This document shows positions 61,617 through 64,000 of a stretch of DNA of 64,000 nt, one piece after another. The position numbers and the translations under genes were made by a program. The DNA lies in contig BBDJ01000021.1 in NCBI GenBank assembly GCA_001312325.1, positions 20,795 to 84,794 of the forward strand, written 5' to 3'. Positions within the stretch are counted from its first letter, which is position 1. Each line of letters starts with the position of its first letter. The notes under the pieces were generated by a model. That model saw only the letters and a list, made by a program, of their open reading frames with translations. It did not search any database and was not told the DNA's origin. The DNA comes from Lysinibacillus pakistanensis. Lineage in GTDB: Bacteria > Bacillota > Bacilli > Bacillales_A > Planococcaceae.

Positions 61617-61914
61617 TTAATTAGTTGAATGCTTTATATTTTTAAATTGATAAATATTATAACCAAGATCACAAATAGCTACTAGATAAAGTATTGCACC
61701 TAGCCAAAGTATGGATGATTCGTAATTAAACCAAATGATTTCTCTAATAGTAATTAGCCATATTGTCGTTGCAATAAAAAAGTGTCGTATCATAAAACAT
61801 TGAAAGCGGTCGTTTATGTGTTTTGAAAGCAAAATGGAAGAAAACAATTCTCAAAATAATAAATAATATTAAATATGAAAAAAAGACAATGGTAGAAGTA
61901 ATTGGATTTATCAT
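61617..61914 (-). CDS. Small membrane protein, frameshifted
   Basis: This ~98-residue protein, assembled from two frames at an A6 run (~61777-61782), begins MINPITSTIVFFSYLILFIILR, followed by FAFKTHKRPLSMFYDTT and helix FIATTIWLITIREIIWF, then ILWLGAILYLVAICDLGYNIYQ. GAGGG stands 8 bases before ATG 61914. It looks like a three-helix DUF4181-type protein, but the family call is uncertain. Confidence 0.5.
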
Positions 61915-61932
61915 ATATTTTCCCTCATTCAT

Positions 61933-62202
61933 TAGTTTTTATGGAACACGATCCCCATACACGAATTTGAATAATATGAATAGTATTAGGATTAAAGTAA
62001 TTCTTTATTTTACATCTCCTAATATTTTAAAGCTATTCCTTTATTTTATTGGAAAATAAAGGGGGTGTATAGTTTTAAAATATAATAATCCATAATTTAA
62101 CGTAAAAATTAACATAAGAGACTGTAGGTAAATTGAATGGAATATAATCTGTTATTTCTATTGATAATCAAAAAGAGAGCTCAAAAATGAGCTCTCCTAT
62201 AC
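61933..62202. other. Intergenic stretch with a bidirectional terminator
   Basis: AT-rich without genes. GAGAGCTCA and TGAGCTCTC (62174-62196) form a perfect stem with A/T runs either side; on the minus strand it ends the gene at 62203. Confidence 0.7.
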
Positions 62203-62380
62203 TTAACGACGATGTTCAATAAGGTCTATTGCACCTAATACAATATGCGCTAAACCGAAGCCGAATACAGTATTGGCAATCATTTTGTTAGAACCACTTT
62301 TTTTGCTTTAATGCATAACCAGTAGCAGTAACAGCAGACCCTAAAATTGTTGGGATTAATCCTTCACGAATGTTATTCAT
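62203..62380 (-). CDS. Small membrane-associated protein, 59 codons
   Basis: MNNIREGLIPTILGSAVTATGYALKQK, then, after an A7 run at ~62300-62306, SGSNKMIANTVFGFGLAHIVLGAIDLIEHRR. Two glycine-rich helices joined by a basic loop. GGAGGGA stands before ATG 62380 and a terminator follows. Such small proteins are common in Bacillales genomes; function unknown. Confidence 0.6.
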
Positions 62381-62894
62381 AAAATATCCCTCCATCGTAG
62401 TTAATAGGTGTGTTTGCACCACTATTACTATTCGCTACAGACCAAAAAGTTATACTAATAAATATGAAAAGGTCCATAATATGATTGAGGCACATATTCA
62501 ACGCTAAGATACGTCATGAGATTTCATCAAGAGGAATTAGTTTAAAAAAGGATAGTTTAATGTTAAACTATTTTGATAAATTATATTTAGGCTAGTCATA
62601 AGAGATAATACTTGGTAAATTTGAGGGCAAAACTATCTATAAACAATTTGTAATGGATGAGAGAAAAATGTATATTACAATGACTTCTTATGTTCAGAAT
62701 TTGTTCAGGCTGCTGTGTTATGCTAGCAATGTCTTTTCAATTCCTATTTCTACAACCAAGCAAGTTGGGCCAGGTACTCAATTCGATTGAGCCTGGTCTT
62801 ATTTATTTATACATAGTCGTAAATAATTATCTATTGGAAAGGATGTAACAGAAGGGGTTATCCAGAATAACATTTGGAGGATTTATAGAGAATA
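62381..62894. other. Intergenic region downstream of the tRNA-like RNA
   Basis: No gene. GGTG/CACC hairpin followed by ACTATTACTATT (62407-62431) resembles the sequence at 55919-55945. An imperfect hairpin with CCAGG ... CCTGG (62769-62797) could be a terminator in either direction. Confidence 0.5.
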
Positions 62895-63093
62895 TGCCTC
62901 TGACGGGATTCGAACCCGCACTCCTTTCGTAAGCATAGGCTAGGGGGAACACGCTTCCCTACGGACTTTCACCGGCTAGGAATTTCACCTGCCTCAGCTC
63001 ATTTGCTTTTCGGTGCTTCTGAAACCCTTGCCTTGCGACCCGGTATCTACAATGTTTTCCGGCGCTCTTCCCTTCTATAGCTACAGAGGCAAC
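62895..63093 (-). ncRNA. tRNA-like structured RNA with ~115-nt insertion in place of the anticodon arm
   Basis: On the minus strand the ends TGCCTCTG (63091-63084 complement) and CAGAGGCA pair perfectly like an acceptor stem. TA and a D-arm-like GCT...GAAGGGAAGAGC follow. The 3' side has a perfect T arm, CGGG TTCGAAT CCCG. Between D arm and T arm there is, instead of an anticodon arm, a long domain with hairpins CCGG...CCGG, AGG TGAAATT CCT, CGG TGAAAGT CCG and GGGAA GCGTG TTCCC; AGGCAAGGG can pair with CCCTAGCCT to close it. TATAAT lies 3 bases before the transcript start. No CCA is encoded. It is not tmRNA by sequence. Identity unknown. Confidence 0.7.
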
Positions 63094-63095
63094 TA

Positions 63096-63101
63096 ATTAT
63101 A
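63096..63101 (-). promoter_or_regulatory. -10 element of the tRNA-like RNA
   Basis: On the minus strand TATAAT ends 3 bases before GTTGCC at the RNA 5' end. The -35 is weak (TGGAAA at 17 bases). Confidence 0.55.
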
Positions 63102-63225
63102 ATTTTAAGTATACATATTTTCCAGTAAAAGGGGAATAGGAATAACTACAGTAGGGAGATTGTGTATTAATACACAATAAGGGGAGGAGCATTTTTTTAA
63201 AAGAGGAGCTAGCTTTTGAAAATAC

Positions 63226-63258
63226 AGCAAAGACCTCTGGATATTTCCAAAGGCCTAA
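63226..63258 (-). terminator. Terminator after DinB gene
   Basis: Read on the minus strand, GGCCTTTGGA and TCCAGAGGTC pair (two wobble/mismatch positions) across AATA, followed by TTT G CTG TATTTT. Confidence 0.6.
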
Positions 63259-63269
63259 CAGATAAATTT

Positions 63270-63733
63270 CTATTTCTCCATTTTACGAATATATGCTAGT
63301 TGTCCAATATGGTAAGCATTATGAGTTGCAGCATTAGAAATGATTGCCCACCATTCAGCCTTCACAGGATATCCATTTACAATCGATAAAAGTTGTTCTT
63401 CCTCAATGAGCCTTGCCATTGAAGTAGTATTTTTAACAGCTTTTCCTTTAATTCAAAGAAAGTATCCTTATCTCTAACATGAAAAGTATCAGCATTGTTA
63501 TTGATTTGTGAACCGGCTTTAACATGATTTTCTTTATACCGTAATTGCCAAGTTTCATTCCAATAAATTAGATGTTGGACAATTTCAGCAATACTATGAC
63601 TTGAATCATCAGGTTTCCAAAAAGCTTCTTCTTCCGTTAAGCCATCAACTACTTCATCGAATGAGATATACCAACTACGATCATTAGCATTAGCTAGAAG
63701 TTGATCTAACAATATGGTCTTAGCACCAATCAT
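63270..63733 (-). CDS. DinB-family metal-dependent hydrolase-like protein
   Basis: The ~154-residue four-helix bundle: SWYISFDEVVDGLTEEEAFWKP, then SIAEIVQHLIYWNETWQLRY (first metal His), and, after a shift near 63445, AEWWAIISNAATHNAYHIGQLAYIRKME with H-x-x-x-H for the other ligands. This is the DinB/YfiT superfamily, which includes thiol-dependent S-transferases. ATG 63733 is preceded by AAGGGGATG. Confidence 0.85.
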
Positions 63734-64000
63734 TCACTTTTCATCCCCTTAATCATATTCTTTTTTTAGAATAGTATCACATTCTGAAGAATAGTTTTAG
63801 GTTTGAAATAGAAGGAAAATAACAATTTGCGTTTTTAGAGTTTAACAATCTATAGTTAGAAAGTTTTTAGTACTATGAATGGATTCATTTACTGAACATT
63901 TTGAGGATAGAAAAACAGTAGAAAGTAAAATTAGATCCTTACACACAAAGACCAGGGTTCATAAATATGGTCCTGGTCTAACGTAAAAAAAATATTAAAT
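63734..64000. other. Right end of the window, no gene seen
   Basis: AT-rich. AGACCAGG and CCTGGTCT (63947-63982) form an 8-bp stem around a 20-base loop, a possible terminator for a gene outside the window. Confidence 0.5.

Noticed and set aside
62895..63093. FMN or cobalamin riboswitch
   Set aside because: AGGTGAAATTCC and CGGTGAAAGTCC resemble arms of these riboswitches, but the terminal acceptor-like stem and T arm are foreign to them and no vitamin gene follows on that strand.
62895..63093. tmRNA
   Set aside because: The 5' and 3' ends differ from Bacillus tmRNA, no alanine-rich tag frame is present and the length is about half.

Overview
The window is low-GC Gram-positive DNA, most likely from a Lysinibacillus-type member of the Bacillales. 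This is inferred from strong AGGAGG ribosome binding sites with frequent TTG/GTG starts, a yndGHJ cluster, alpha-ribazole salvage genes and many ECF sigma/anti-sigma pairs. Nothing in it is clearly plasmid or intact prophage, and no insertion sequence was seen. A dominant technical feature is that many genes are interrupted by one-base shifts at A/T runs of 7-8. Where the correct codons can be deduced, the run is usually one base too long. I annotate these as single genes with notes. They look like consensus errors rather than decay, except for the O-methyltransferase at 53208-53644, which is truly degraded.

Layout. 1-4670: cobalamin lower-ligand and nucleotide-loop assembly (cobD end, two histidine phosphatases, cobU, cobS, a second short CobU-like gene, cblT, cblS), a cobinamide/alpha-ribazole salvage operon. 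4943-8759: a GTATAC-type promoter, a possible leader peptide and a heterodimeric ABC exporter (BmrC/BmrD type). 8921-11570: alpha/beta hydrolase plus two-component system. 11688-15204: DUF2975/HTH pair, LysR and divergent MFS, SRPBCC protein. 15312-19349: two ECF sigma/anti-sigma modules flanking a toast-rack lipoprotein. 19439-23931: tubby-like protein and a minus-strand sigma/ABC ATPase/permease operon. 24369-27642: yndG-yndH-yndJ. 27883-30563: chemoreceptor and an SLH-like anchored protein.

31396-43102 is a complete type I-B (Cst/Tneap-like) CRISPR-Cas locus: cas6-cas8-cas7-cas5, a strong terminator-like hairpin, cas3-cas4-cas1-cas2, a leader and an array of 53 repeats and 52 spacers. The effector genes are thus separated from cas3 and the adaptation genes by an attenuator candidate. 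The first base of the repeat switches from A to G inside the array. Downstream lie a large beta-helix protein (43433), a third sigma/anti-sigma module (46049-47535), and small metabolic and repair genes (isochorismatase-like hydrolase, methyltransferase, tag, YwqG-like). These are followed by an orphan gp25-like baseplate domain, an NmrA-like reductase, a second GTATAC promoter with a His/Arg-rich protein gene, csaA and a polysaccharide deacetylase. The last third holds a second two-component system followed by a hydrolase homologous to the one at 8921, small membrane proteins, DinB, and a striking 197-nt tRNA-like RNA at 62895-63091 on the minus strand.

Cross-cutting structure: four arrays of degenerate tandem repeats at 17603, 19967, 25017 and 56048 all have an exact 21-nt period; one is read in frame inside yndG as a 7-residue repeat. 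Two distant promoters (4943 and 52796) share the same GTATAC-N4-GTATAC operator between -35 and -10, suggesting one regulator. All functional statements come from reading motifs; no database search was possible.
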